DNA of 64,000 bases from Rhizophlyctis rosea (Eukaryota; Chytridiomycota; Chytridiomycetes; Rhizophlyctidales; Rhizophlyctidaceae): assembly GCA_027596075.1 (NCBI GenBank), contig JADGJC010000134.1, forward strand, positions 4,760-68,759, given 5' to 3'. This document shows positions 38,885 through 49,519 of the stretch, one piece after another (positions within the stretch are counted from its first letter, which is position 1; each line of letters opens with the position of its first letter). The notes beneath the pieces were generated by a model, which worked only from the letters and a program-made list of their open reading frames with translations, did not search any database and had not been told where the DNA came from. The translations under genes and the position numbers were made by a program.

Positions 38885-38984
38885 GTTGTCAAGTGAAGGA
38901 GATAGCAAACCGGTTGTAAGAGATTGAAACTGTCGTTCAAATTGCCGAATCGTCAAACCCACTCGATCGGATTAGGATAGATCA

Positions 38985-39182
38985 ATGCGGAATGTATTGC
39001 CTACCCTGATTCAACAATTTACATTGAATTTGAGGGTGCAACGATCTGTGGCGAAGTTGTTTACATCGCTCGTCCCACCATCAATCGTGGATTTGGAACA
39101 TGTCGAAGTGGAAGACGATAAAGCGCCGCTGCGGATTAGAGTCTACTTGCCGGCGAATCATTCGGCAGTTCGAACATTGTAA
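38985..39182 (+). other. Short coherent reading frame, possible exon
   Basis: Codons here give a plausible protein end ('SIVDLEHVEVEDDKAPLRIRVYLP') terminated by TAA, overlapping the promoter region of the minus-strand gene at 38.9 kb. No partner exon was found; it may be chance. Confidence 0.2.
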
Positions 39183-39539
39183 AAAGAACCCCAAGCTAAT
39201 ACAAACATCTCTTGATAACCAAATCATTCCCCATCTTCCCGTTCTCATCTTTCCGACGGGCCAACTCTGTATACCCCCTCCCAACCAAAAGTTCCCACAC
39301 CCATCCAACCTGCAACCAGAAGCATAAACGGTACTACTTCTCCGCGGTCCACCAAGGTCGCTCCTGCCCACGATGGATGAACAGCACTTTCTTGTTAACG
39401 TGGCGAAGGCGGTCAGACAGTGTAGCTTCTTCCTGTTGGGGCTGTGCTACGTAAGGTGGTGGTGGGCGCAGTCTAGCGGCGGGATGGTGACCGGTGGAGG
39501 GAGAGGGTCGATGAACGATGATACCGTCTTGGTTTCGGT

Positions 39540-40050
39540 GCGCGTGTTGAGCATCACTAGTTTGGCCACTAGGTGGAAGACTGTCCCATCGATGTCGGTG
39601 TTGAACGCACCACGGACGTTTGCACTAGCCAGATCAACACGCTCATGTCCGCCTGGCGGGACGGACGTCCGCTCGTGCGAAAATGGGACCAGGACAAAAA
39701 TTGGGATGCGGAGGACTTGAACCCTACATTCGGGGGACATGACTGACGTCACTACCACTGTGCCATGACAGCTTCTTGGAAGTACTGGGTGCGGGCCTTG
39801 TCAATACATATCAAACGTTGCCTGAACGTGCGGAGGGCACAAGAGAGGGAGGCCAGGCTGTGGACGGACGTGATGGGCGTCGTCAGCATAAATTAAATAA
39901 TTGCGTACGGCCGGTGGGGCAGCAGCCCCATCTGGGACGCCCGCGGGGTTGCGTCCTGCAGACAAATGAATTGGTGGCGTTCTACGTCCAGCTGGTGGGG
40001 GCATCCCTCAATCAAATGGGAAGAGGACGCACCAAGAGCATCCATTTGAG
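39540..40050. mobile_element. Insertion in the pseudogene, candidate SINE or nested insertions
   Basis: Compared with the second family copy, the alignment breaks after 'APDEHLRPQ' (about 40050) and resumes at 'ETKTVSSFIDPL' (about 39540), so around 500 bp are extra. The insertion is GC-richer than its surroundings and contains a tRNA-like pol III promoter (39703-39772). Boundaries are approximate, and I could not find a convincing target-site duplication. Confidence 0.45.
39703..39772 (-). other. tRNA-like sequence with pol III A and B boxes
   Basis: On the minus strand TGGCACAGTGGTAG (A box) is followed about 35 nt later by GGTTCAAGTCC (B box), the spacing of a tRNA gene. The acceptor, anticodon and T stems do not pair well, so this is a tRNA pseudogene or the head of a tRNA-derived SINE rather than a working tRNA. 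Confidence 0.5.
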
Positions 40051-41041
40051 CTGCTCTGCGGACGCAAGTGTTCGTCGGGCGCCTGTGAACGCGGGGTCGA
40101 ATTTCTGATGAGTTGGTGGGCGTATCTGTTTTTGAAGTCTTGTAAAAGGGTTGTTTCAAGGTATTTGGTTTGGTCGGATTCGAGGGAGCATTCGATTTTG
40201 CTTACGTTTTTGAGGACTGTTATGAAATAGTGAGTTATCTCCCGCTTGGCAAAAACTGAAAAAAGGGCAATCTCATTTGTACCTTCAAAAGCACCACCTG
40301 CCAGCACCTCTTCAAAATCCGCAATAACCCGTTAATCTGTCGGATCTTCCCACCTGTCGAACGTAATGGCATCCCCAAGTCCTTATCCGTGAATCATCCG
40401 GGAATTCGATATCTGTATCCCAAACGGTCCCTTCCACCTCGCATATTGGTTCAATCCCCCTCAAATCCTACACAATCCGTTTGCCATCCTCAAAAACCCA
40501 CCCACGACACCGACGTGACTTCACCACCCTTATGCCACTTTCGCGGGTCGTGCCCTTTGTTGAGATCATCAACAACTTCCAACTCAATCGCGGTCTTCCC
40601 GGATGCTCTGGTACGCGGATAAGAGGTCCGAAGTATATAAGTCCAACGGGACTAGCAACCCTATTGCTACGAGACGATGGACACTATAGAATCAATTTTC
40701 GAGTTGCTTGTCGGTTGGGAACGGAGAATGTGCGGCATTGGTTATCAGATGATGGGCAGCTGTTAAACGTTTTCCAGGCGTGTTCCGTGATTTGTTTACC
40801 TTTGGCTCTTTGGCCATGGCGACGCCGATGTATATTCCGGATGCAATGGCTCCGAGGAGGCAGAAGACAGTGAGACGGATGTTATTTGTTGTGCTAGGAG
40901 GGTCGAGTATGGTTTGGTGGGGTGCGAGCACGGGTCATGTTGGGGGGTACAGAACAGTAAATCTGCATGGAATATGGTCGAAAGAAAGTGCAGCAACCGA
41001 TAAAGCTTGATCATGGGCTCCCCATACAGCACTAGATATAT

Positions 41042-42386
41042 TTACATTTCTACCTCCCGCAACATCTCATATACCCGAATCAAACGACTACAATGCGCAT
41101 CACATACATCCACGAAGCTAATAAGTTGGATCAGCGTACTCTTCGACCGCTTCCCGCAATTCTCAATCGCAATACCAGAATGAGCGTCATAGGCTGTCGC
41201 ACCCAAAGTAAGCAACGAGCCAACCAATGTTGCAACGGGTGCGACGGGCAAGAGCGCAAGAGAAACTGCCGAGATCGCGGTGTTTCGCCAGATGCGGAAG
41301 CGGGGCCCGGAGGAACGTTCGACGAGTCGCATGATGACCGATTTGCAGCTGTCGAAGTTGTTGGAGAGGAGGTTCATTTGCGTCCATAGAGCATTGGCGA
41401 TGGAAAGCATGGAGTCAGCGGCTGTTGTTGGGGGGAATGTCGTTAGGTTTGCAAACCTTTCTCACTTCAAGGAGGCGCTTTCATAGAGTACTAACCTGCT
41501 TGGTCAAATCGAGTTTCAAGACCCTCGTCAGCTGCCTCAGAGAGTCTCCGCAACTCTGCGGAAACTCGTGCTCCGATATCCTGCAGCTCTGACTCGATGC
41601 CGGCGAGAGCGCTCTTGACGTCGTCAATGTCAGTCTCATCTTCCAGAGTAGCCATCGCTTCGGTGCACCAGCTATCAAAGGAGTGCTCAAAAGCGAGGTA
41701 TGCCGAGACTAAGACCGCGAGGATGAGGAATTTGATGGTGATGTCGTATTGTTTGATGAGGCCGTTGCGGACTTTTTGAATCAGCTTTTCGGTGGTTTGG
41801 CGTTTAAGGTATTGGTGGAGGTTGTCGTTGTTTACCAAGCCTGATGTATGAGTAAATATGAATTAGAATTTGTGTGAGGTTGGGAAAAAGGTATGTATGA
41901 CCATGTCATGTGACGACGCACCATGGATGTGTTGCTTGAGCTTCTCATTCCAAATCTCCTTGCACTGCGGAATCTTTTGAATCACCTCATCCGCGCTATT
42001 GAGTGCCTTCTCGCATAAGCTGCAAATTTTGTTCTAGAGGCAGCCGGTCAGCTCGCTGCACAATATGGGTGATGAGAAGCCCTACTTACCAATAAGATTT
42101 CGGAAAGCTTCGGGTCATCCAAAGCTCCTTCCAGGTCCGCTACGAGGTTCTTCAAACGACCGTAGTTTCCAATCAGCTTCTTCACGGCGTACACCATGTA
42201 ATCCGTGCCGGCGACAGCTGCTATGAGTGCGATATCTGTCCTCGCGGACCCCTTGCTGAGCTCCTTCACTTCGGATTCCAGCTGTTGTAGGTGCCGGTTG
42301 ATACGTGCACCGAGTTTCTTCGTGTCGGCGATTTTGTTGCAGCCGGCTTGTACCGTTTGGAGAGCGAGAGGTCTTGAGACATTCAT
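41042..42386 (-). CDS. Helical protein with membrane-inserting hydrophobic segments
   Basis: Exons 42386-42090, 42033-41922, 41840-41496, 41421-41042; 377 aa; frame intact at all joins. A non-coding first exon is likely, with a 5'-UTR intron at 42475-42410. The protein is mostly amphipathic helix ('RINRHLQQLESEVKELSKG', 'DIDDVKSALAGIESELQDIGARVSAELRRL'). It has three hydrophobic stretches: 'DIALIAAVAGTDYMVYAV', 'FLILAVLVSAYLAF' and a long hairpin-like 'AISAVSLALLPVAPVATLVG...LGATAYDA' near residues 300-335. Long helices around a hydrophobic hairpin recall the layout of alpha-helical pore-forming proteins, but that is a resemblance of form only; no family motif is visible. It is the first of three minus-strand genes with clear TATA boxes. 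Confidence 0.7.
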
Positions 42387-42578
42387 GTTGGCAGCGAATT
42401 TGGAGGGAGCTGCGTGGAAAAAAAGCGTGAGTGAAAGGAATATGTAGCACGGAGTAAAATTTAGATCATGTTTACCAAAGTTTGTTGACTTCTGTGTTGA
42501 GAGAGTTTTGGATGGATTGGATCAAGCGGCGGTGTTGTGTCGTGGTTGTGTTGGAAATTGATCTCGGCACATCAGGGG

Positions 42579-42586
42579 TTTTTATA
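42579..42586 (-). promoter_or_regulatory. TATA box (TATAAAAA) of the helical-protein gene
   Basis: TATAAAAACCCC on the minus strand, about 100 bp before the inferred 5'-UTR donor at 42475 and 193 bp before the start codon. Confidence 0.55.
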
Positions 42587-42589
42587 GAT

Positions 42590-43153
42590 TTTTGAATGAC
42601 ATCCATGTCACCAGAAGTCAAAGTCCCACTGCTGGCTGGACAGAAGGTCATGGCTGAAATGTGCGTCTACTCATGTCGTGCATCTGCGTTCTCACATCAA
42701 GCTTGCCAGAGCTGGCCAATGTCTGAGCTCTTTCCGTATGACAAGCAATAGGCTTTACACCTCCCGCAAGCAAGCAAGCTCTCGCGGGAATGGTCAACCT
42801 CTCAAGCTCTGAGACTTCTGAGGAGGACTGGGCAGCTCAGCTCCAGAAGTGTCACTGTCGCTGGAGCGCTGGAGGTTGTCAGAGCTCCAAAGCCCTCAGA
42901 GCTGTTGAAGGACCCTTGTGTTACTTGTCAAGAGGTGGGACAAGAGCTCTTGGCATGTGGCGGTGATCTCTAGAGGACAAGCCACACCGCCAGATTATGT
43001 AATCGTTGACAGTCGGGCGCAAAGGTGGGGTTGGTGGTAAACAGATAAAGGGAATCCAGATGCAACATCCTTCTCCACTATTTCTCCAAAGATATTTTCG
43101 TTCCATTCCCTCGTCCTCTTCCCTGGAATTCCTTAACAACTGCGTCGCAAAAG
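42590..43153. other. Divergent intergenic region
   Basis: Between the helical-protein gene (-) and the 478-aa unknown (+). The stretch 42715-42910 is rich in AGCTC/GAGCT-type short palindromic elements (CAGCTCAGCTCCAGAAG, TCAGAGCTCC, CTCAGAGCTG), possibly regulatory sites. Confidence 0.35.
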
Positions 43154-44771
43154 ATGGACTCCACTTCCACTGATTACATTGGACTTCCCGACAAAGCATG
43201 CAGTGGCTTCGATCCCGAAAGCAACATGCAGACCATCGACTTCTACTTTTCGTCATACGACAATGCCTTTGCAGCACCGGCACAATCCCATTTGTACAAT
43301 GACGCTGCAACAGGCGGAGGGAGCATATCTTTCAACTTGCATGACGGTCCGATCGGCGACATGGGGTTGTTGGGAGGCCCGCAGCATCCTGTCTATCCCC
43401 TATCCACAACCGCGAGTGCCGATGCACGAAAATGGATCCACCAGCGTGCTACTCAAAAACAAACAGTAAACCTCCATCGTAAACAATCGAACCATTTGAG
43501 CGAACTTCGCCAAGCCTCTGTCAAACACTGTGGTCCAGCGTCACTCCCTTCCGCCCCATCGCCGCAACAACGCCCGAACGCAAAAATAACAACCAAAAGC
43601 GTTCCATCAACACGCAATACAGGCTCATATGTTCTTCCCTACCGGGCGCCCACCACTTCGCTCCCATTAACCGACGACTTCAACGAACAGCAGCATCAAC
43701 TAGTCAAAACAGGCCTCAACAACCACTACCTCACCAACATCAAAAGCACAGTCCACCAACGAACACATCGTCCCCGCCCCTTCGTCGAAACCACCGCCGC
43801 CGCCGCAAGGTCCATCATCAATTCTCTCACAAGGAACTTCCCAACAACCAGTTTCGATCTTCCCGAAGACCAATTCTGCGACCAAATCGTCAACAATGCC
43901 GTCGAACTCTACGGGATGGTCATACATAGCAGTACACCCCAAACAGCTGGCTATCATCACCAAGTAATGAACCTCGCGTGTGCAGCGTGTCATAGCAAGC
44001 ATCCTTCCTGTGATGATATGAGAGTGTATTACACCAACGAGCCATGGATGGGAGATTTTGTAAAGAAGGTATTCAAGGCTTTTATGTGTAAGTTTTACAC
44101 ACATCCCCTCTGTTGTTCAACATTTGGCAATTATCAAGAATCTGACGAATACGGCCATTTGTGATTCATTAGACAATCCCGACAAGTCTCAAGTCATTCC
44201 GGACGCCGAAAACGCGACGGGAACCGTCAGAGTACTTCGACGCATCATGGAGGGTTTTGGAGCGGCAGTCGTCAATATGGAACCCATCCTCCGCATTTTG
44301 GGGGTCAACGATCCGGAATTGGCGTCCCTTGTTTTGGGCGTCAAACACTTCCACGAAGACTTGTGGAAACCGTTTAGAGAATATGCGCAAGAACTCGTCA
44401 ATGTAAGGATTCGATCTCACTGCCTCTCCCCCTCTTCCCTCCAAAAACAATTCACTTACCGACGCCCCCCCCCCCCCCCCCCCCCAATACGTTTCCAGAA
44501 CACCCCAAGAGAAGACCTACCCTCCGCCCTCCTCGCTTTCCGCACAGAGCACGATCTCTTCATTCAGCATGCGGTCCTCCCCGGATTCGACGTGGTGGTT
44601 GATCATGGGGAGTTTACAAGAACGTCCGGATGGTTGGCAAAGACCTTCGTCCCATTCGCAGCGAGACGCTTGAGAGAATGTTCGATTCTACTTAGTTTGT
44701 GGGAGAAATATGGGAGTTTTGATGGAGGCGATTTTGCGCGTTGTGCTGGGGTTGACTTTCTTCTTGAGTAA
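43154..44771 (+). CDS. Unknown 478-aa protein
   Basis: Exons 43154-44087, 44173-44402, 44499-44771; joins keep frame (GTAAGT and GTAAGG donors). The first 230 residues are low in order: Ser/Thr/Pro/Gln/His-rich with two Gly-rich spots. From about residue 215 the sequence looks folded and helical: 'AAAARSIINSLTRNFPTT', 'QIVNNAVELYGMVIH', 'MGDFVKKVFKAFM', 'RVLRRIMEGFGAAVVNMEPILRILGV', 'VLGVKHFHEDLWKPFREYAQEL' and 'WLAKTFVPFAARRLRECSILLSLWEKYG'. No signal peptide or membrane span. The overall design, a disordered N-terminus with a helical C-terminus, suggests a regulatory protein, but I recognise no domain. Intron 2 carries a 21-C run (44465-44485) just before its acceptor. Confidence 0.7.
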
Positions 44772-44773
44772 TG

Positions 44774-44819
44774 TGGTGGTGGGGGGGGAGGGGTGGGGGT
44801 GGGTGGGGGGCCCGGGGGC
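44774..44819 (+). other. G-rich tract with G-quadruplex potential
   Basis: Immediately after the stop codon of the 478-aa gene there are at least five runs of four or more G separated by one to three bases. This should allow a G-quadruplex in the transcript's 3' UTR and may influence termination or processing. Confidence 0.6.
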
Positions 44820-45096
44820 TGTTTATGTTGGTGGATTGGTTTGTTGAAATGAACAGGGGGAAATGGGTAGGATTTTTCGCTTTATGAGTAGGGATGTGTC
44901 AATGTATTTAGGTGTTTTACGTGTCAGCAATATGCCAAATTAAATATCAAACAAAACGGAACAAAATAGTCTATTTCTTCGTTTCCAAAACAGGCACCGG
45001 AAATGCGGGGGATTGCCAGATAGCAAAGAAACATATATTTTACACACCGAAAAATCCAAAAAAAAAAAAAAACAATATTTCCGACAAAAAAAGTGT

Positions 45097-47453
45097 CTAT
45101 TGCCCAACATTCATCACACAAGTGACGTCAATCTCCACTTTACTGGCGCCAAAGGGTTCCAGCATGGGATAGAACTCGATGGCATTCAAGAACCGGTCCC
45201 ACGTCGCATGCTCGTCTGCGAAAAGGGATTTGTTTTTCATCAACTTCCATTTTGCTAGTGATCCTTTTTTGTCTTTGTACGACATGATAGCCAAACTCAC
45301 CGCTAAGAATCTCATTAGCGTGAGTCCCGAGTCTTTTGAATTGGATCACGATCCCTACCGCGTGCTCGGCGGGTCGCGGGAGGTGGGTGCGGAGGTATTC
45401 AGCTAATGTCTCCGTATTCAAAGTGTCTTATGATTGTTTTGAGGGGAATTTTGTTTTTAACGACGCATTGAAAAATCGATGGAAATGGGCTCGAGGAAAA
45501 CACCCCATCAACGACCCGAAAAAAAACACACTCACCGTACTTCTTCCGCCAGCGCAGGAGCAATTCGTACGGTCGCCCTTCGCCCACGATCGGAAACATG
45601 GGGTCCTCAAACCCATACTTCACCACAAAATGAATAGGCTTCTCATCGATCCGAACAACAAAAGGCGCACCACCAATAGAATCCTCACTGATCCTCCACC
45701 GCGCCTGATCCAAATTCAACGCGTTCACGAACGCCCGGAGTGCATGCACACGCTCCTGCAATACCTCCGCGTTGCTTCCGGCAATCTGGATCTGCATGTA
45801 GTCGCCGTCGAGGCGCATGTGCCAGTCGGTTGGGGTCAAGGGACCGAGGAGCCGGGCGGTGAAAAACCTGAGTTGCGGACCGATATGCCAGATTTCTCCT
45901 AGGTCGACTGCGTGACGGATGGAGTGGACTATGGCTTGGAATCCGGCGCGGCGACGGAGAAAGTCTGAGATGTGGGCGATGCGGGGTTCGAGGTCCCAGA
46001 CGCCGAGGGGGGCGTGGAGCGGGGTGAGGGTGTCAATTAGGTCGCGCCAGAGTCTAGTTGGAGAAAAAGTTGGGGAATATTGTCAGTCGGATTGGAATTG
46101 GGTGACATGGGCCTTGCAGTTTCTGTTTTCTCTTACCCTCCTTCTGGGGCTCGGGGTCCATGCAGAAGATTCAAATATCCGCCGTTCATGATGACTTGAT
46201 TTGCATCTTGGACGCCGCCTGCAGGCTGAGGCAACCCAGTTGGATACCTGCAATACGGAGTCAACGGATCAGAATCGTTCACGGGGTAGAACATATTTCC
46301 TCCAAAAATAGCCAGCTTGCACTTACTCTGCTCCCACCTCCGCTTCCTCCATGGGTTGGTCCTGCCCTTCCGCCATGGGTTGGTTTTGCGCTGCCGCACC
46401 AGGAGCAGCGGGCGCGGTCGCGGGTTGCAATGCCACTGGTTGGACGACGGGGGGATTGCTGAATCAATCAAATAGTCCATAATTAATATTTTCCCTTTTG
46501 ATTCTTTTTGCCAACAATCGACATACTGCTTGAACCTACCCAACTTCATCCACCACTTCAGCTTCCTCCATGTCTTCGTCCCCATGCTCATTGCCATTTT
46601 CAACAGCCTGTTGTTCCGGTAGTTGCGGTGGATTGCCATTTAAGTTGCTGAGCGGGTAAATGAGTGATTGCATCAAAAGCCATCCGCAGTGCTCAGGACT
46701 AACTTCTGGCCCATATTCGCTGCCGGCGCCGCACCCGTTGAATGGATGCATTGGAATGTGCTATCACGTCTTCCATCGTATTTCTGAATGTGTGGGATGA
46801 GTCCAAAACAGATGTAAACAAACAGACATATATAACAACGGCTCACCCCACAGCCGCACGCCTTCAATAGACAATAATGCACGCCGGTGGCGTCCCTATG
46901 GGAAGCATCTAAATGCCTAGATATGTACGACATAGTCAAGCTCCTTGACTTCTCGGTCGTCTCAGCTGTGTAATGGGTCTGCCGGCAGCGCTCGATGGAA
47001 CAACTGACGTCACACTGGGATTTACCCGCACTGTTGAGGCCGAATGTGCTGAAATGGTGACTTTCCAATGTTAGAGGGGCTGTCGGCTTTTGATCGAGTG
47101 AGAAGTGAGAGATCGTATGGGACTTACAAAGAGAAGAATCCGGCATCCCGCAGATGTCTTAGGACATGGCAGGGTGTTCCGTTGTTTTTCCTGCATTCTA
47201 AAAAGCTGGCGCGGCCAAGGGGCGGACAGGCGTGGCAGCCGCGCACGTTGCAGCGGAAACCTTCGATTGCGGGACCCTGCGAATTGGGAATGGAATTTTT
47301 TGTTGTTTTAAGTCAGTGGGGGATTTCGATGCGATGCGAGGTACTGACGTTATTGATTCTGGGCGATGTAGCTGCCGTCGTCAAGTGTTCTCCAATGGGG
47401 TGCTCGTAGTTTTGAAAGTCCGGGAGCTGGGCTTGGAGCTGTGGGATGGCCAT
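45097..47453 (-). CDS. Cys/His-rich (zinc-binding) protein, 562 aa
   Basis: Ten exons, all phases agreeing: 47453-47349, 47276-47128, 47048-46847, 46783-46704, 46647-46540, 46458-46327, 46247-46137, 46053-45536, 45426-45301, 45254-45097. Residues 42-160 are dense in Cys and His in finger-like spacings: C-x4-C-x2-C...C...C-H-x3-R-H ('FRCNVRGCHAC', 'CHVLRHLRD'), then C-x3-C-x4-C-x3-H ('CDVSCSIERCRQTH'), 'SRHLDASHRD' and 'YCLLKACGCG'. Two finger-like modules probably bind zinc. A Pro/Gln/Glu linker follows with a repeated theme ('EDMEEAEVVDEVG', 'DQPMEEAEVGAE'). The last 300 residues look globular ('LWRDLIDTLTPLHAPLGVWDLEPRI', 'QERVHALRAFVNALNLDQARWRI'). The finger spacing recalls uncharacterised fungal proteins with degenerate C2H2 fingers. 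DNA binding is possible but not shown. A TATA box lies 74 bp upstream. Confidence 0.7.
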
Positions 47454-47526
47454 TTTTTTTAAAGGCAAGGAGGATCCTGGAATGCAGGTCTCCCGTCGCG
47501 TTCCCATGTTTCCGTGGGAATGGGAG

Positions 47527-47533
47527 TTATATA
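47527..47533 (-). promoter_or_regulatory. TATA box (TATATAA) of the Cys/His-rich gene
   Basis: CCTATATAACTCCC on the minus strand, 74 bp before the start codon at 47453. Confidence 0.6.
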
Positions 47534-47930
47534 GGTTGTGTGGTGCCCTTTGCTCCTTTTCGCTTCAGACTGGTAAGGCTTCATGTTCCAAAAATAGCTC
47601 ATGAAATGTGACCGGCAAGCCGCGATTGATCACGGCTCTTGAAAGGGTAATGCGCGCAATTTTGACGTTTTATTTGCCATCAAAGGCTCCGGCGGAGAAA
47701 AGTGAAAGGTGTTACCGATTCGCAAGCAGATTGAGGGACGTCCATATGCCTCGCATCAAACACGTGGTTCGGCCTTTCATTTAGACGCATGATAGCTTCA
47801 CTCTATTCCACTATTCCGACGGCATGGGAAGTCTCGAAGTAACATAACACGCAAACATAACTTTGAAAATACTTCATGGAATCGTCGATGTGCTACTGCT
47901 AAAACATAATAACAAAGCCTACTGCCGTTT

Positions 47931-48980
47931 CTACGTTTGAGTGGTCCAATCATGACCATTGTACTCTATACAGCCCGCACCCGTAAAGCCCTCGACACAG
48001 GCAGAATTCATGCAAGTTTCGTAACATCCCTCAAGTGATGTACCGCGGCACTTCTGTGTCCCACATTCTTGCTTTCCGCCAGTCGTGGTGGTGACTGTTG
48101 TGCTGCAATGTGGGTCTCTGTCAAAAAAAAAGACGATTTGTGAGAAACTTGACGTTTGGGAGGAGATCCAATCTTGCGAGTGAAAAAATTCGACGCCTTA
48201 CCGTTCCCGACATTTACATTCACTCCACTCGCATGGAGAATTGTCACCACGTCCACAGCAGGACCACGTGAAGCCCCACCAAAACCCTCGGAAATGGCCG
48301 GGATGTCTGAGATGGCCGCGGTGGGCGCCGACGCTGTAGGTCGTTTCTTGCACAGGGAGGAGGTTGTGCTGTTTCCATCCAGGGACGTGGGCTAGGCATT
48401 GAGTTGATGCAAGTCTGCGGTCTTCCTTTAATCCGCAGCGGCGGCATTTGTCGTTGACCCAGATGGGGTTGATGGGGTCCTTCATCAATTCCTCGATACG
48501 AGATAAGGGGAAGGTATATGGGAAGTCAAAGTGGATGGCGGAATTGCCGTAGTTTGCTGAGCATACTGCGGCAGGCTGGAGGATGCTGAGGAGAACAATG
48601 CGGTCGGGCATCGCCGGGTGGATGGAACGGATGGCGTCGAGGAAGACTGTATTTGCAAGGGTTCGTCGGAAACGGTCATCAATAAGATAGATTACGAGAC
48701 AGATTTCAAGACCGCTGTCCTTGATGGCGCGTAGGATGTTGATTTGGAGGTCTTCGTTGGAGACGCCGTTTGTGTCGAACAGCCCAGGAGTATCAACGAT
48801 CCAGCAGTTGAGAGCGTCACACCAGTGTTTTTCGATATCGGTTTGTATGGAATCTGGACCGGATGAAACTGTTGCCGCGGTTTTGTTGCTGAGCAGGTGG
48901 CAGGCGAAGGTGCTTTTTCCCGCACCACTGCGCCCGACGAGAAGAATGGCCTTCTTCACGGGTTTACTGTTGACAGCCAT
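47931..48980 (-). CDS. AIG1-like GTPase with Cys-rich C-terminal tail
   Basis: Exons 48980-48202 and 48117-47931; 321 aa. A probable 5'-UTR intron lies at 49053-48990 (GTAAAT...CACAG, just before GAATTCAACATG). Residues 1-170 form a P-loop domain: Walker A GRSGAGKS (16-23) and G3 DTPGLFDT (63-70), followed by 'NEDLQINILRAI', typical of the AIG1/IAN/GIMAP family of the TRAFAC class. The base-specifying TKxD/GD motif expected near 'DRIVLLSILQP' is not evident. From about residue 185 the chain is Cys/His-rich: 'CRRCG', 'HPGHFRGFWWGFTWSCCGRG' (a HPG...WSCC signature seen in CHORD-like zinc modules), 'CEWSECKCRERDPHC' and 'CGTQKCRGTSLEGCYETC'. This is a GTPase-zinc tail architecture I do not know as a described family. 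AIG1 proteins elsewhere act in immunity and membrane scaffolding. Confidence 0.8.
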
Positions 48981-49217
48981 GTTGAATTCCTGTGAAAATA
49001 AACTTGTAAGGATTGGCTGTTCAAATCAAGTGATTTGACAATGCAAAATTTACCTCAAGTAATAGAGTGGGGCTCAGGAGTAGGCAGGGATCAGATAGCA
49101 GACGACTGAATGGCAAAGAGCTTGCACTTAGTTGATGTTGACAGAGGTTGGTTTTGAGGGATGCTTGCTTTTGAGATGCTGAGAAAGTTGAGAATTTTGA
49201 AGTCGGCGGGGGGGCAT

Positions 49218-49225
49218 CTTTTATA
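49218..49225 (-). promoter_or_regulatory. TATA box (TATAAAAG) of the AIG1-like gene
   Basis: AGTATAAAAGATGCCCC on the minus strand, about 165 bp before the 5'-UTR donor at 49053 and 238 bp before the start codon. Confidence 0.6.
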
Positions 49226-49519
49226 CTTTTCGGGCGCATAGTCCATGGGTGTCGGTCATTGCTTTGACCTTGCGAGAGGGAGGCTTTGTACGGCCATCGA
49301 GAATCTCCAGGCCCAAGGCTGTCGGGCGTCGACTCTCATGAGCAAACAGCTACCTTGGTGCTCCAAGGTGGGAACGTCAACTAGCTCACCTCTGGCGAGC
49401 AGCAGTGAGTTCCTTCTCAGCACGAACCTCTTGTGAATACAATATGCTGGAGACTACGTTGAGTAGGCACAGCCATGTCCCACGTCCAGCTCCCAGCACC
49501 GGACACCTTCCCAGCTTTT

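Larger units (their letters stand above)
39334..40931 (-). pseudogene. Decayed membrane-anchored family member, interrupted by an insertion
   Basis: Homologous to the copy at 50954-51962 (+). From the 5' side: an N-terminal membrane helix ('VFCLLGAIASGIYIGVAMA') ending at a GTAAAC donor; 'ASPVGLIYFGPLI'; 'KTAIELEVVDDLNKG' through 'EVTSVSWVGF'; 'GIEPICEVEGTVWDTD'; 'FEEVLAGGAFEG'; 'VLKNVSKIECSLESDQTKYLET'; 'ETKTVSSFIDPL'; 'PAARLRPP'; and 'LSDRLRHVNKK...' to a TAG at 39334. Lesions include frameshifts at short homopolymers, an in-frame TAG before 'DLRGIEP', no ATG for the N-terminal frame and about 500 bp inserted near 39540-40050. A phase-1 intron before VLKN is at the same place in the other copy. 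Function unknown; the intact ancestor was probably a single-pass membrane protein. Confidence 0.6.

Noticed and set aside
39703..39772. A functional tRNA gene
   Set aside because: A and B boxes are present, but acceptor, anticodon and T stems do not pair.
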